DNA from: Pseudomonadota bacterium
Lineage (GTDB): Bacteria; Myxococcota_A; UBA796; GCA-2862545
Length of the DNA stretch: 64,000 nucleotides
Direction of reading: 5' to 3'
NCBI GenBank assembly: GCA_947475315.1
Contig: CANJMY010000008.1
Span: 1-64,000, forward strand
The notes under the pieces were generated by a model. The model did no database searches. It was given only the letters and a program-made list of their open reading frames with translations, and was not told where the DNA came from. Positions 19,511-28,348 of this stretch are shown here, one piece after another (position 1 is the stretch's first letter; each line of letters opens with the position of its first letter). The position numbers and the translations under genes are program-made.

Positions 19511-20311
19511 CTACCGGCCCGTCATGCGCTCGGGCACGGGCGCGTCCGTTCGCACCACCTCGATTGCGTGCACCGGCAGACCGCGCAGGCGGAACTTGCG
19601 CTGGTAGTTCGTCTCGATGTCCTCGGGCCACGGCGCCGGGTCGCGGGTGACGTCGTAGGCGCGGGCGCGGATCTCCAGCGGCAGGCGAGGGGCGGCGTTG
19701 AGCTCGCCGTCGTGGTCGAGCATGGCGATCAGGCGCTCTACGTTGGGGAGGTGATCCGTCTTCATGCGCAGGTGCGCGCCCGGCTTGAGCAGGTCGACCA
19801 CGTCCTCCAGGAACCAGCGCGAGATCAGCCGGTTGCCCTCGTGCCGCTCCTTGGGCCACGGGTCCGGATGGTTGACATAGAGCCCGTCGATGGTGCCCGC
19901 CTCGAACAGGTCGTCGAGGAACGCTGCGTGGTAGCGGACGATGCGCGCGTTCTGGACGCCGGCGCCCCTGATCTTGGTCGCGCACATCACGGTGCGCTTG
20001 TACCGGATCTCGATGCCGACCCAGTCCCAGTCTGGGCGAAGGCCGGCCATGCCGGACAGGAAGAAGCCGTTCCCGCTGCCGATCTCCACGTGCAGCGGCG
20101 CCTGGCGACCGAACGACTCGTGCCAGCGGGCGCGGAGCTTGAATGCCTCGTTCGCGGGGATGAGCGGCAGGCCGAAGGCCCGGTGCTCGTCGACGTAGCG
20201 GTTCTCGAACGGGTGACGGAAACGACCCTCGTCGCGATCACGGTAACGAGGGCGCTCGCCCGGTGGGCGGGTGGTGGGCGCTTGGGGAGTGGGCCGTCCG
20301 AGCGAGGCCAT
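19511..20311 (-). CDS. trmB: tRNA (guanine-N7-)-methyltransferase
   Basis: 266 residues; methylates G46 of tRNA using SAM. ATG 20311 has AGGAAGG six bases upstream; a longer in-frame extension is not needed. A basic, Pro/Arg-rich leader of about 45 residues precedes the catalytic core. Core motifs: HVEIGSGNGFFLSG (SAM loop), WVGIEIRYKR, YVNHPDPWPKERHEGNRL (the TrmB signature with the catalytic Asp/Arg), and FLEDVVDLLKPGAHLRMKTDH. Convergent with the pseudo-helicase gene, 31 bases between stops. Confidence 0.94.
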   Translation of the reverse strand: MASLGRPTPQAPTTRPPGERPRYRDRDEGRFRHPFENRYVDEHRAFGLPLIPANEAFKLRARWHESFGRQAPLHVEIGSGNGFFLSGMAGLRPDWDWVGIEIRYKRTVMCATKIRGAGVQNARIVRYHAAFLDDLFEAGTIDGLYVNHPDPWPKERHEGNRLISRWFLEDVVDLLKPGAHLRMKTDHLPNVERLIAMLDHDGELNAAPRLPLEIRARAYDVTRDPAPWPEDIETNYQRKFRLRGLPVHAIEVVRTDAPVPERMTGR

Positions 20312-20769
20312 GCCGAGCCTTCCTGGCGTGAGGTGAGAGCGCGTCCGCGCCGCGACGCCACCTAACCGCGCCAAAGGGCGGATGGCGCCGCATGGGCTGC
20401 GAATGCGTGGGGTCGGGCTCTGCACCAGAGTGTGTGCATGCCCTTATTTCACGGTAGGCCCCCCGTTCGCTACATGTCGTTGGAGCCACCGGTTCTTGAG
20501 CATCCGCTCGATGTTCTGCCGAGGCTCGGCACGCTCGAACTCGCCCCGAACTTCCTGTGGGTGATGGATTTTGATGCAACTCGCGCACCTCTCTACCGAT
20601 TGCGATCCCTGGGTCGGACCGCGCGCGTGGTCGTGCAGGGTTGTGTCACACCGCCGCCACAACGCTCAGCGGGGCAGCAAATGCACCCGGACGCTCCTTG
20701 GAGAGTGCCCGTGACCGCGCTAGACAATCACGTCCGTGGCGTTACCCGACCGGGCTGGGGGATTCGAGG
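20312..20769. other. 458-bp intergenic region, no assignable gene
   Basis: This divergent spacer between trmB and the PilZ-hydrolase-methyltransferase gene is the longest gene-poor stretch in the window. Part of it (about 20440-20600) is visibly less GC-rich than its surroundings, for example CTGTGGGTGATGGATTTTGA near 20555. Short open frames exist on both strands here (about 70 codons on minus, 20444-20662; about 110 on plus, 20432-20773) but neither matches a family I know. It may contain promoters for both flanking genes, an unrecognised small RNA, or a gene remnant. GGGGGA at 20756-20761 probably serves as ribosome binding site for the gene at 20770. Confidence 0.4.
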
Positions 20770-23700
20770 ATGAGCGGCTTGAACGAAGCGTCGTCTCACA
20801 CCTCGTCCGACGAGCCCATGTCGGACGAGGCGCGGCGCGCCGACAGTCGCGGCATCAACCGCATCCCCTTGCGTCTCGCCGTGTCCGCACGCGGCGTCAG
20901 CGCGCCGCTTGGACAGACGCGCGACATCAGCCTGCAGGGCGTGTTCGTGGAGACGTCAGAGCCGTTCGACGTCGGCGCCGTGCTGCCGATCAGCCTTGAT
21001 CTGGACAGCGACGGAAAGCCTCTCATGATCCGCGCGGAGGTCGTGCGTCGCGTCTCCAACGGCATGGGCCTGCGCTTCGACGCCGAGGACCAAGCTGCGG
21101 TGCGTCGTCTGCGACGCTGGATCGTCGATCAGACGTCGGTGGTCGGCACGCAGCGCCAGGTCGAGCAGCTCCACGCCGCCAGCTCGCACGTCGAGCCGAT
21201 CCGCACGCTCGGCCGACTCCGTGAGAAGCTGGAGGAGATCCAGGCCAGCCGCGAGAAGGTCACGCTCGTGCCTCCGGATCGTCTGGCGCGCGACTACGGC
21301 CGCCTCACGCGCATCCAGCGCGACGGGATCGAGTTCGCGCTCGACGGTCGCAGCACGCTGCGTGAGGGCGAGGAGGTCTACGCGCTGATCACGCTGGCCT
21401 TCGTGTCGTACTCGTTTGGCCTCCGGGTTCTGAGCGTCGATGACAACCGGGTGCTGTGCGCGCTGCCCGAGGTCATCGTCTACTCGGAGCGTCGCTCCAA
21501 GGATCGCGCGACCGCGCCGGAGGGCACGCGCGTGCGTTGGCCGGCGCCGTGGCTGCCCGGCGCGGTGGCCGAGCTGCCCGTCGTCGATGTCAGCCGCGAA
21601 GGCCTGAGCTTCAGCCTGCCCGCGGAGCACTGCCTGCTCACGCCGGGCACGCCGCTAGATGAGGCAGAGCTGGTGTCGCAGGGCGCCAGGCGCGCGCTCC
21701 CGAGCGCCATGGTCCGCCACATCACGCGCACAGAGGGGCCGGATGGCGCCCCGTGGGTTCGGGTGGGCGTGTCCTACGGTGTGCCTGCGTCGCGTCGCGG
21801 ATCGAGCGAGTCCACGGCGATGGTTGAGGTTTCGCGCGGTGGGTTCGCCGAGCGCATGCGCCGCGTGTGGAGCGACCTCACCACCAAGCTCGGGTACGCC
21901 GCGCACAAGGGTCGCGAGAGGATCACGCCGGTCGCGGTGGCGTCCACACTCACGGCCCGCCGCATCACGATCAACGGCGGCAAGTTCCCGCTCGTGGGCA
22001 TCCTGGATCGATCGGCGTCGGGCGGGGAGCGCCTGAAGTGCCCCCTGGTCATCGTCGTGCCGGGCTTCGCGGGCCGCAAGGAGCAGATGACCTTCCTCGC
22101 GGGCACCCTCGTCGACGGCTTTCGTCGGCAGCACCGCGACATCGCCGTCCTGCGCTTCGACGGCAGCAACAACCTCGGCGAGTCCGGGAAGGACCCTGGC
22201 TGCGAAGCCGAGGGCACGCACGCCCTGCACTACACCCTCTCCGGGCTGGTCTCGGACGTGTTCACCGTGCTGACGTGGGCGCGCTCCAACACCTTCGTCG
22301 AGCCGACGCACATCATCCTGGTGTCGGTGAGTATGTCGAGCGTGGCCGTGCGCCACGTCCTGACCAAGCCCGAGTCTGCCGACGTGGGCCTGTGGGTGTC
22401 CTACATGGGCGCGCCGGACCCGGTGGACGCCATCCGCCTGGTGTCGGGCAACATCGACCTACACGGCTACTGGCAGCAGGGGCAGAAGCTCGGCATCGTG
22501 TCGCTCGGCGGCGTGCTGACCGACGGCGACCGCTTCTGGGCCGATCTTCACGCCACCGGCCTGACGGACCTGGAGTCTGCGCGCCGTGAGATGTCCGAGA
22601 TCAAGTCCGACGTCGTCTGGGTGCAGGGCAAGCACGACGCGTGGATGGACCCGCGCCGCGTGAAGTCCATGATGGACATGCCGTCGAGCGGCGCGCGTGA
22701 GTACGTCGAGGTCGACAGCGGGCATCTGCCGCGCACGAGCGACGTGGCGATCGCCCAATTCGTAAGCATCACCCAGCGCATCTATCGCGCCGTGCACCAG
22801 GACCAGCTCCCGCCGTTCTCCCCGCCGATTGGCCGCATGGCCGCCATCGCCGAGTCGGAGTGGGCGCAGGTCCGTCGCAGCCGCCTGACCGATCGCAGCG
22901 TCTGGTGGCGGAACTACCTGCTGGACTCCGAGGGCCTGGGCTTCGACATCCTGCAGTTCGACCCCGAGTACCGCACGCTCATGGACCTCCAGGCTGGCCG
23001 CGCGGCGCCCGTCGGCGGCCGCGCGCTGGAGATGGGGGCGGGGACGGGCAACCTGACGCGTCGCCTGCTCAACGCGGGCGTGGCTGAGCTGGTGGCCACT
23101 GACTTTGTGCCCGAGGCCCTGGACGCGATCCGCGGCAAGATCGGGCCGGACGAGCGCCTTTCGCTCCAGGTGCTCGACATCGAGGGCACGCCGCTCTGCG
23201 CGGTGCGCCGGTGGATCGCGGGCGACCTGTCGAGCGCGCGCGTGCTGGCGGAGCGTGTGCCGGGCGTGCACCGCCCGTCGCTCGACCTGCTGATCGACAT
23301 GGCGGACGAGGGCGTCCACGCCGCCATGATCGGCCACGGAGTCGACGTGGGCGCGCTGGCCAGCCAGCACCGCCTGACCCCGGCGTGTACTCGCCTGCTC
23401 GCCGACCTCAACCTGCTCGGTCGGCACGTCCGAGGCCGCGTGAACCAGGACGAGGTGCGCGTGGCCTTGCAGGTGCTGCCTGCGTCGCTGCTCGACGCGC
23501 CGATGGGGCTGCCGTTCCCGGACGCCAGCTTCGACGCGGTCGCCATGAGCCTGGTGCTCTCGTACCTGGACCACCCCGAGGACGTCCTGTTCGAGGCCTG
23601 GCGTGTGCTCCGCCCCGGCGGGCGCCTCCTGGTCTCTTCAATGGTGCCCGACTCAGAGAACAGCAAGCTCTACGTGGACCTCGTGTCTCGCATCGAAGTG

Positions 23701-23937
23701 ATGCCTGACGCGGAGGTGCCCGTCGGGTTCACGCGCGAAAAGCTCCTGGACTCCGCCCGCAACTTCGTGGATCATGCGGCGGAGCTGTTCCGAATCGAAG
23801 AAGAGGGGCTCTTCCGCTTCTACGACTCCGCCTCACTGGCTGAGCTTGTGTCGCGGCGCGGCTTTGTCGACGTTCAGGTCGACGTGGCCTTCGGAAACCC
23901 TCCACAGGCGGTCGTCATCACCTCCCAGAAGCCATGA
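20770..23937 (+). CDS. PilZ - YcgR-like/PilZ - LuxD-like hydrolase - methyltransferase fusion
   Basis: 1055 residues, four parts. (1) PilZ domain about 20-115 with both c-di-GMP motifs: RGINR (27-31) and DISLQG (52-57). (2) About 150-375: a YcgR-N-like barrel leading into a second PilZ with RSKDR (242-246) and DVSREG (273-278). (3) About 395-690: alpha/beta hydrolase closest in pattern to LuxD acyl-transferase/thioesterase: VVPGFAGRKEQMTFLAG, LRFDGSNNLGESG, an elbow SVSMS (nucleophile Ser 521), Asp 623 (KHDAWMD) and His 652 (SGHLP). (4) About 700-1055: class I SAM methyltransferase, LEMGAGTGNL (754-763), with about 100 inserted residues before FPDASFDAVAMSLVLSYLDHPE and WRVLRPGGRLLVSS. No signal peptide or membrane helix. 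Its stop overlaps the kinase start. Likely a c-di-GMP-controlled lipid or acyl-modifying enzyme (inference). Confidence 0.85.
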   Translation: MSGLNEASSHTSSDEPMSDEARRADSRGINRIPLRLAVSARGVSAPLGQTRDISLQGVFVETSEPFDVGAVLPISLDLDSDGKPLMIRAEVVRRVSNGMGLRFDAEDQAAVRRLRRWIVDQTSVVGTQRQVEQLHAASSHVEPIRTLGRLREKLEEIQASREKVTLVPPDRLARDYGRLTRIQRDGIEFALDGRSTLREGEEVYALITLAFVSYSFGLRVLSVDDNRVLCALPEVIVYSERRSKDRATAPEGTRVRWPAPWLPGAVAELPVVDVSREGLSFSLPAEHCLLTPGTPLDEAELVSQGARRALPSAMVRHITRTEGPDGAPWVRVGVSYGVPASRRGSSESTAMVEVSRGGFAERMRRVWSDLTTKLGYAAHKGRERITPVAVASTLTARRITINGGKFPLVGILDRSASGGERLKCPLVIVVPGFAGRKEQMTFLAGTLVDGFRRQHRDIAVLRFDGSNNLGESGKDPGCEAEGTHALHYTLSGLVSDVFTVLTWARSNTFVEPTHIILVSVSMSSVAVRHVLTKPESADVGLWVSYMGAPDPVDAIRLVSGNIDLHGYWQQGQKLGIVSLGGVLTDGDRFWADLHATGLTDLESARREMSEIKSDVVWVQGKHDAWMDPRRVKSMMDMPSSGAREYVEVDSGHLPRTSDVAIAQFVSITQRIYRAVHQDQLPPFSPPIGRMAAIAESEWAQVRRSRLTDRSVWWRNYLLDSEGLGFDILQFDPEYRTLMDLQAGRAAPVGGRALEMGAGTGNLTRRLLNAGVAELVATDFVPEALDAIRGKIGPDERLSLQVLDIEGTPLCAVRRWIAGDLSSARVLAERVPGVHRPSLDLLIDMADEGVHAAMIGHGVDVGALASQHRLTPACTRLLADLNLLGRHVRGRVNQDEVRVALQVLPASLLDAPMGLPFPDASFDAVAMSLVLSYLDHPEDVLFEAWRVLRPGGRLLVSSMVPDSENSKLYVDLVSRIEVMPDAEVPVGFTREKLLDSARNFVDHAAELFRIEEEGLFRFYDSASLAELVSRRGFVDVQVDVAFGNPPQAVVITSQKP

Positions 23938-26459
23938 TCGAGCAAGTCTCCCAGCAGTTCGAACGGGAACTAAGGCGCACCGGCGCACCGATGGTCCGGG
24001 TGGCCACGGCGCTGGGCACCATGGCGATCGTCGGCATGGCGTTGGTAGACCCATACTTGGCGGCTGGGGACGATCTGCACTGGGCGCGCTGGGTCCGCCT
24101 GGTGTCGTCGCTGATGCTCATGGCGATCTACGCGGCGACGTACGTCGGCGACTGGAAGGGCGAGAAGGTCCGGCCCGCGGCGATCGCCAGCGCGGTCATC
24201 ACGGGCGGCGCGGTCATCATGCTGGCCTACTTCACGGGCGGCGGCGACAGCGACTACCACGAGGCCGTCTACGTCACGATCTTCGGCTACGCGATGCTGC
24301 CGATCCCCTGGAAGCGGTGGGACACGCTGGTCGTGTACATCGGGTTCATCGTCTTCTACGACAGCCTGTTGCTGCTGGGCGGACGGCCCGGCACTTGGGG
24401 CGCGCTCCTCACGCACAACGCGCTGCTCGGCGCCGCCACGTTCATCTCCGTCATCTTGCAGGGCATCATCCGCCGCAGCCGCCTCAACGAGTTCGCGCAG
24501 CGCGCCGAGCTGGCGAGCGCGAACGAGCGGTTGACTGCGCTTGACGAGGCCAAGACGCGCTTCTTCGCGAACTTGAGCCACGAGCTGCGGACGCCGCTGA
24601 CCCTCACGCTGGCGCCGCTGGACGCGCTGCTGGAGTCGTCCCGCGAGCCGCTCTCGGATGGTCAGCGCGAGAAGCTGGCGCTGGCCCAGCGCAACGCCCT
24701 GCGCCTGCTGCGTCAGGTCGACGATCTGTTGGCCCTGACCCGTGCCGAGGCCGCGAGCCTTAACCTGCAGATCTCCGATCTGGATCTGGTGGCGACGCTG
24801 CGTGAACTCGCCGGGGACATCGGGGAGCTGGCGCGGCGCAAGCGCATCTCGCTCGAGCTCAAGGCGGATGACGGCCTGCCCACGGTCAGCGCCGACGCGC
24901 AGCTGGTCGAGCGCGTGCTGCTCAACGTGATCGGCAACGCGGCCAAGTTCGTGAAGGAGGGCGGTCGCATCGTGCTGGGCGCCCGCCTTGTGGACAACGG
25001 CATCGACCTCACGGTCGAGGACAACGGCATCGGCATCAGCGCGAACGACCTGCCGCGCATCTTCGACCGCTTCTACCAGGCCGACAGCGGTAACAGGCGC
25101 GCGTTCGGCGGCACCGGCATCGGGCTTGCCCTGGCCCGCGAGATCGTCGAGCTGCACGGTGGTCGCATCCGCGCCGAGAGCGAGCTTGGCGTCGGGACGA
25201 CCATCCATTGCTGGTTCCCGCTGACCCTGCCGCCGTTCGCCGCCAAGCTGGCCAAGGTCGCGCCGTCGCGCACCAACCCTGAGGACGCGGGCCTGCCTGA
25301 GTGGCACGACGCCATCCGCACCGCGGCGAACTACCGTTTCCAGGGCATCGCCGACGCCACTGAGCGCCGCATCGCTCCGCGCCCGCAGCCCAAGGGGCAG
25401 GTGCCGACCGTCCTGGTGGTCGAGGACAACCCGGACATGATCCGGTTCATCTCGGCGCTGCTCGGCCACGACTACAACGTCCGCTCTGCGACCGATGGCG
25501 AGCAGGGTCTGCGCTACGCGACCGAGCACCGGCCCGATCTGATCATCAGCGACGTGATGATGCCGGTGATGGACGGCCTGGAGATGGGCCGCGAGCTGCG
25601 TAAGTCGCCGGCGACCAGCGCCATCCCGCTGATCTACCTGACCGCGCGCGGCGCGCCGGACGACCGCGTGCAGGGCATGGGATCAGGCGCGGACACCTAC
25701 CTCGCCAAGCCGTTCCGGAACGAGGAGCTGCTGGCGTCGGTCGAGTCGCTGCTCTCTCGTCAGCGCAACGTACGCGAGGCCGCCGTGCTCCGCCAGGACG
25801 AGGCGATCGTCTACATGGCGTCGGGGATCGCCGAGGCGCTGGACTCGACCGTCAACTCGCTGAGCGCGGCCCGCGACGCGCTGGCGGTGACGCCCAAGCT
25901 CTCAGCCCCTATCGAGGCCGCGCTCGTCCCGCTGCTCGACCTCTCGGTCGCGCTGACTGAGTTCACGCGCGCGGGCGTGAAGGCGGTCGACGTGGCTGCC
26001 AGCCTGTCGGCCGTGATCGCGCAGGCGGTCGCCGCGATCAACGTCCGTCGTAGCGCCCCTGGCGTCGAGATCCACGTGCAGGTCGAGTCCGGCGTGCGTG
26101 CTGGCCTTCGTGAGGACGAGCTAGCGCGCGTGGTCACCGCGGTGATGGGCCGCGCCGTTCGGGTCACGCCCGCGGGCCGGAACGTGTTCGTCAGCGCGCA
26201 TGTGGGCGAGCCCGGCAGCGTAGCGCTGACGATCACCGACCAGGGGCCCACGCTCTCGCCGACGCAGCTTGAGCGCCTGTTCTTCCCGTTCAACGAGGTC
26301 TCACCCAGCGGTCCGGGCGGCGTTCGCGCCGGCATGGCGCTGACCCACGCGGGCCGGCTGGTCACCGCGCGTGGTGGGGCGTTGTCCGTCGAGGTGGGCA
26401 TCGCGGGCGGTACCACCGTGTCGATCCGGCTGCCCCTGTGGACCGAGGGCGGACCGTGA
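23934..26459 (+). CDS. Membrane hybrid histidine kinase with receiver and second, degenerate kinase module
   Basis: 841 residues; ATG 23934 overlaps the previous stop (ATGA). N-terminal 190 residues contain about five to six hydrophobic helices, an integral membrane sensor of unrecognised type. HisKA: FANLSHELRTPL, phospho-acceptor His 216. HATPase: N box NVIGNAAKFV, G1 VEDNGIGIS, F box FDRFYQ, G2 GGTGIGLALAREI. Receiver about 485-605 with VLVVEDNPDM, phospho-Asp 540 (LIISDVMMP) and KPF. After that, about 620-841, a helical dimerisation-like segment without a His-Glu motif and an ATPase-like end (ITDQGPTLS ... MALTHAGRLVTARGG ... GGTTVSIRLPL) in which the G boxes are decayed. The following GGDEF/EAL gene starts inside its stop codon. 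Confidence 0.9.
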   Translation: MIEQVSQQFERELRRTGAPMVRVATALGTMAIVGMALVDPYLAAGDDLHWARWVRLVSSLMLMAIYAATYVGDWKGEKVRPAAIASAVITGGAVIMLAYFTGGGDSDYHEAVYVTIFGYAMLPIPWKRWDTLVVYIGFIVFYDSLLLLGGRPGTWGALLTHNALLGAATFISVILQGIIRRSRLNEFAQRAELASANERLTALDEAKTRFFANLSHELRTPLTLTLAPLDALLESSREPLSDGQREKLALAQRNALRLLRQVDDLLALTRAEAASLNLQISDLDLVATLRELAGDIGELARRKRISLELKADDGLPTVSADAQLVERVLLNVIGNAAKFVKEGGRIVLGARLVDNGIDLTVEDNGIGISANDLPRIFDRFYQADSGNRRAFGGTGIGLALAREIVELHGGRIRAESELGVGTTIHCWFPLTLPPFAAKLAKVAPSRTNPEDAGLPEWHDAIRTAANYRFQGIADATERRIAPRPQPKGQVPTVLVVEDNPDMIRFISALLGHDYNVRSATDGEQGLRYATEHRPDLIISDVMMPVMDGLEMGRELRKSPATSAIPLIYLTARGAPDDRVQGMGSGADTYLAKPFRNEELLASVESLLSRQRNVREAAVLRQDEAIVYMASGIAEALDSTVNSLSAARDALAVTPKLSAPIEAALVPLLDLSVALTEFTRAGVKAVDVAASLSAVIAQAVAAINVRRSAPGVEIHVQVESGVRAGLREDELARVVTAVMGRAVRVTPAGRNVFVSAHVGEPGSVALTITDQGPTLSPTQLERLFFPFNEVSPSGPGGVRAGMALTHAGRLVTARGGALSVEVGIAGGTTVSIRLPLWTEGGP

Positions 26460-28348
26460 GCGCGGGGCGGCGGTCGCTCGGGCTGTCTGCGGTCGCGTCG
26501 GCCGCCATGGCTGCTGGGCTCGCGTCGCTCGCCTATGCGGCGGACCATGGCGCGATCAGCGCGGGGATCGCGGGCTTGGCGGGCGGCGCGGCGGCTTGGG
26601 CTGGCATGCGTCGAGGCCTGCCGTCCGAGCAGGAGCAGCGGAGCCGACGAATCCTAAGCGTCGGCTCAGGCGCGTGCCTGTTCACCTGGGGTCCCGACGA
26701 CGACCTCTGGTTCTCGGACGGCTGGACCGAGGCCTTCGACATCCCGAGCGGGTCGCACACCCAGCCCGAGGTGTGGCTGGGTCGGGTCCATCCTGAGGAC
26801 TTCGGCGCGCTCGTCCACGGGATCGGCGCGGTGCGGTCCGGTGAGCAGGCCGTGTTGCGGCAGCACTACCGAATCCGCTGCGGCGAGGACTGGCACTGGT
26901 TTGACCTGCACGCACGGCGCGTTGAGGACGGGGGAGCGTTGGTGGTCGCGGGCGCGGTGCAGGACGTCACGCTCGCGCACTCCATGCAGACTCGGCTGGC
27001 ACACTCGGCGTTCCACGACCCGCTCACGGGCCTGCCCAACCGCGCGCTCTTCCTGGACCGGCTGGAGCACAGCACAGCGCGTGCGCGTCGCAACCCGCTG
27101 CACCGCTTCGCCGTGGTGTTCATCGACGTCGACAACTTCAAGGTGATCAACGACAGCTTGGGGCACCACGCGGGCGACGAGCTGCTCGACATCGTGGCCA
27201 AGCGGCTGGCGGCGTGCGCGCGGACTGGCGACACCGTCGCGCGCATCGGCGGCGACGAATTCACCGTCCTGCTCGAGCCGGTCGACAGCCCAGACGACGC
27301 AGACAAGGTCGCCCTACGCCTGCGCAACGCGGTTCACGGCAGCGCGCTCGTGGCGGGGCACCCCGTCGAGATCAGCACCAGCGTCGGCATCGCCTTCAGC
27401 AGCCCAGACTACACGGACGCGCTGGACCTGCTGCGCGACGCAGACACCGCGATGTACTACGCGAAGCGCGCGGGACCTGGGAACCAGCGCCGCTTCGATC
27501 AGGCCATGCACGAGTCCGCCAAGCGGCGTCTGAGCGTGGAAACCGAGCTTCGTCGTGGCCTTGAGGGCGATGGCCTGCTGGTCTACTACCAGCCGATCGT
27601 CAGCCTGCTGACCGGGCAGCTCGACGGCTTTGAGGCGCTTGTCCGCCTGATCGCGTCGAACGGCGCGCTGATCAGCCCGGCCGAGTTCATCCCGCTGGCC
27701 GAGAGCCAGGGGCTGATCGACAAGGTGCTCGACCGCGTGCTGGCCGACACCACGGCGCGCTTGGCCGAGTGGTCCACGGTGATGCCGGAAATCTACGTGA
27801 GCGTGAACGTGAGCGCGCGCTCGGTCGGCGCAGGGCTGGTGGCCAAGGTGCGCGACGCGCTCGCCGTCCACGACCTGAGCACGGCCCGCATCAAGCTCGA
27901 GCTCACCGAGAGCGTGCTGGTCGAGCCCTCCAGCCAGGTGGCGCAGTCGCTGATCACGCTGGGCGCCATGGGCGTGGGCTTGTTCATCGACGACTTCGGC
28001 ACGGGCTACTCGTCGCTCGCGTACCTGCACCAGTTCCCGGTGTCGCGGATCAAGCTGGACCGCACGTTTGTCATGGCGCTCGACGGCGATCACGTGCCCG
28101 AGATCGTCGAGACGATCGTGACCCTGTCCGCGAGCATCGGCGCCAAGGTGATCGCCGAGGGCATCGAGACGGCGACTCAGCTGGAGGCGCTGATCGCGCG
28201 CGGCTGCTCGTCCGGGCAGGGCTTCCTGTTCGCGCCTGCGCTGCCCGGCGACAAGGCCGCGCAGCTGGTGCACGAGCGCCGCGGCTGGCCGCTCACCACG
28301 ACGACGCGCCCCGTTCTCCTGTCGCGCGCGCCAACGGCCAGCGCCTAG
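26456..28348 (+). CDS. PAS-GGDEF-EAL c-di-GMP cyclase/phosphodiesterase
   Basis: 630 residues. GTG 26456 overlaps the kinase stop (GTGA). One or two hydrophobic stretches at the N-terminus (about 10-50), then a PAS fold about 70-180 (CLFTWGPDDDLWFSDGWTEAF, with PAC-like end VVAGAVQDVT). GGDEF domain: catalytic GGDEF at 265-269 and, five residues before it, RTGD matching the RxxD inhibitory site. EAL domain: FEALVRL (EAL 393-395), NVSA, ELTES, DDFGTGYSSLAYL, KLDRTF, AEGIET, all expected catalytic and metal residues present. Both activities therefore look intact. As last gene of the unit it is a natural source and sink of ligand for the two PilZ domains. Four-base convergent overlap with the MFS gene. 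Confidence 0.95.
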   Translation: MSAGRRSLGLSAVASAAMAAGLASLAYAADHGAISAGIAGLAGGAAAWAGMRRGLPSEQEQRSRRILSVGSGACLFTWGPDDDLWFSDGWTEAFDIPSGSHTQPEVWLGRVHPEDFGALVHGIGAVRSGEQAVLRQHYRIRCGEDWHWFDLHARRVEDGGALVVAGAVQDVTLAHSMQTRLAHSAFHDPLTGLPNRALFLDRLEHSTARARRNPLHRFAVVFIDVDNFKVINDSLGHHAGDELLDIVAKRLAACARTGDTVARIGGDEFTVLLEPVDSPDDADKVALRLRNAVHGSALVAGHPVEISTSVGIAFSSPDYTDALDLLRDADTAMYYAKRAGPGNQRRFDQAMHESAKRRLSVETELRRGLEGDGLLVYYQPIVSLLTGQLDGFEALVRLIASNGALISPAEFIPLAESQGLIDKVLDRVLADTTARLAEWSTVMPEIYVSVNVSARSVGAGLVAKVRDALAVHDLSTARIKLELTESVLVEPSSQVAQSLITLGAMGVGLFIDDFGTGYSSLAYLHQFPVSRIKLDRTFVMALDGDHVPEIVETIVTLSASIGAKVIAEGIETATQLEALIARGCSSGQGFLFAPALPGDKAAQLVHERRGWPLTTTTRPVLLSRAPTASA

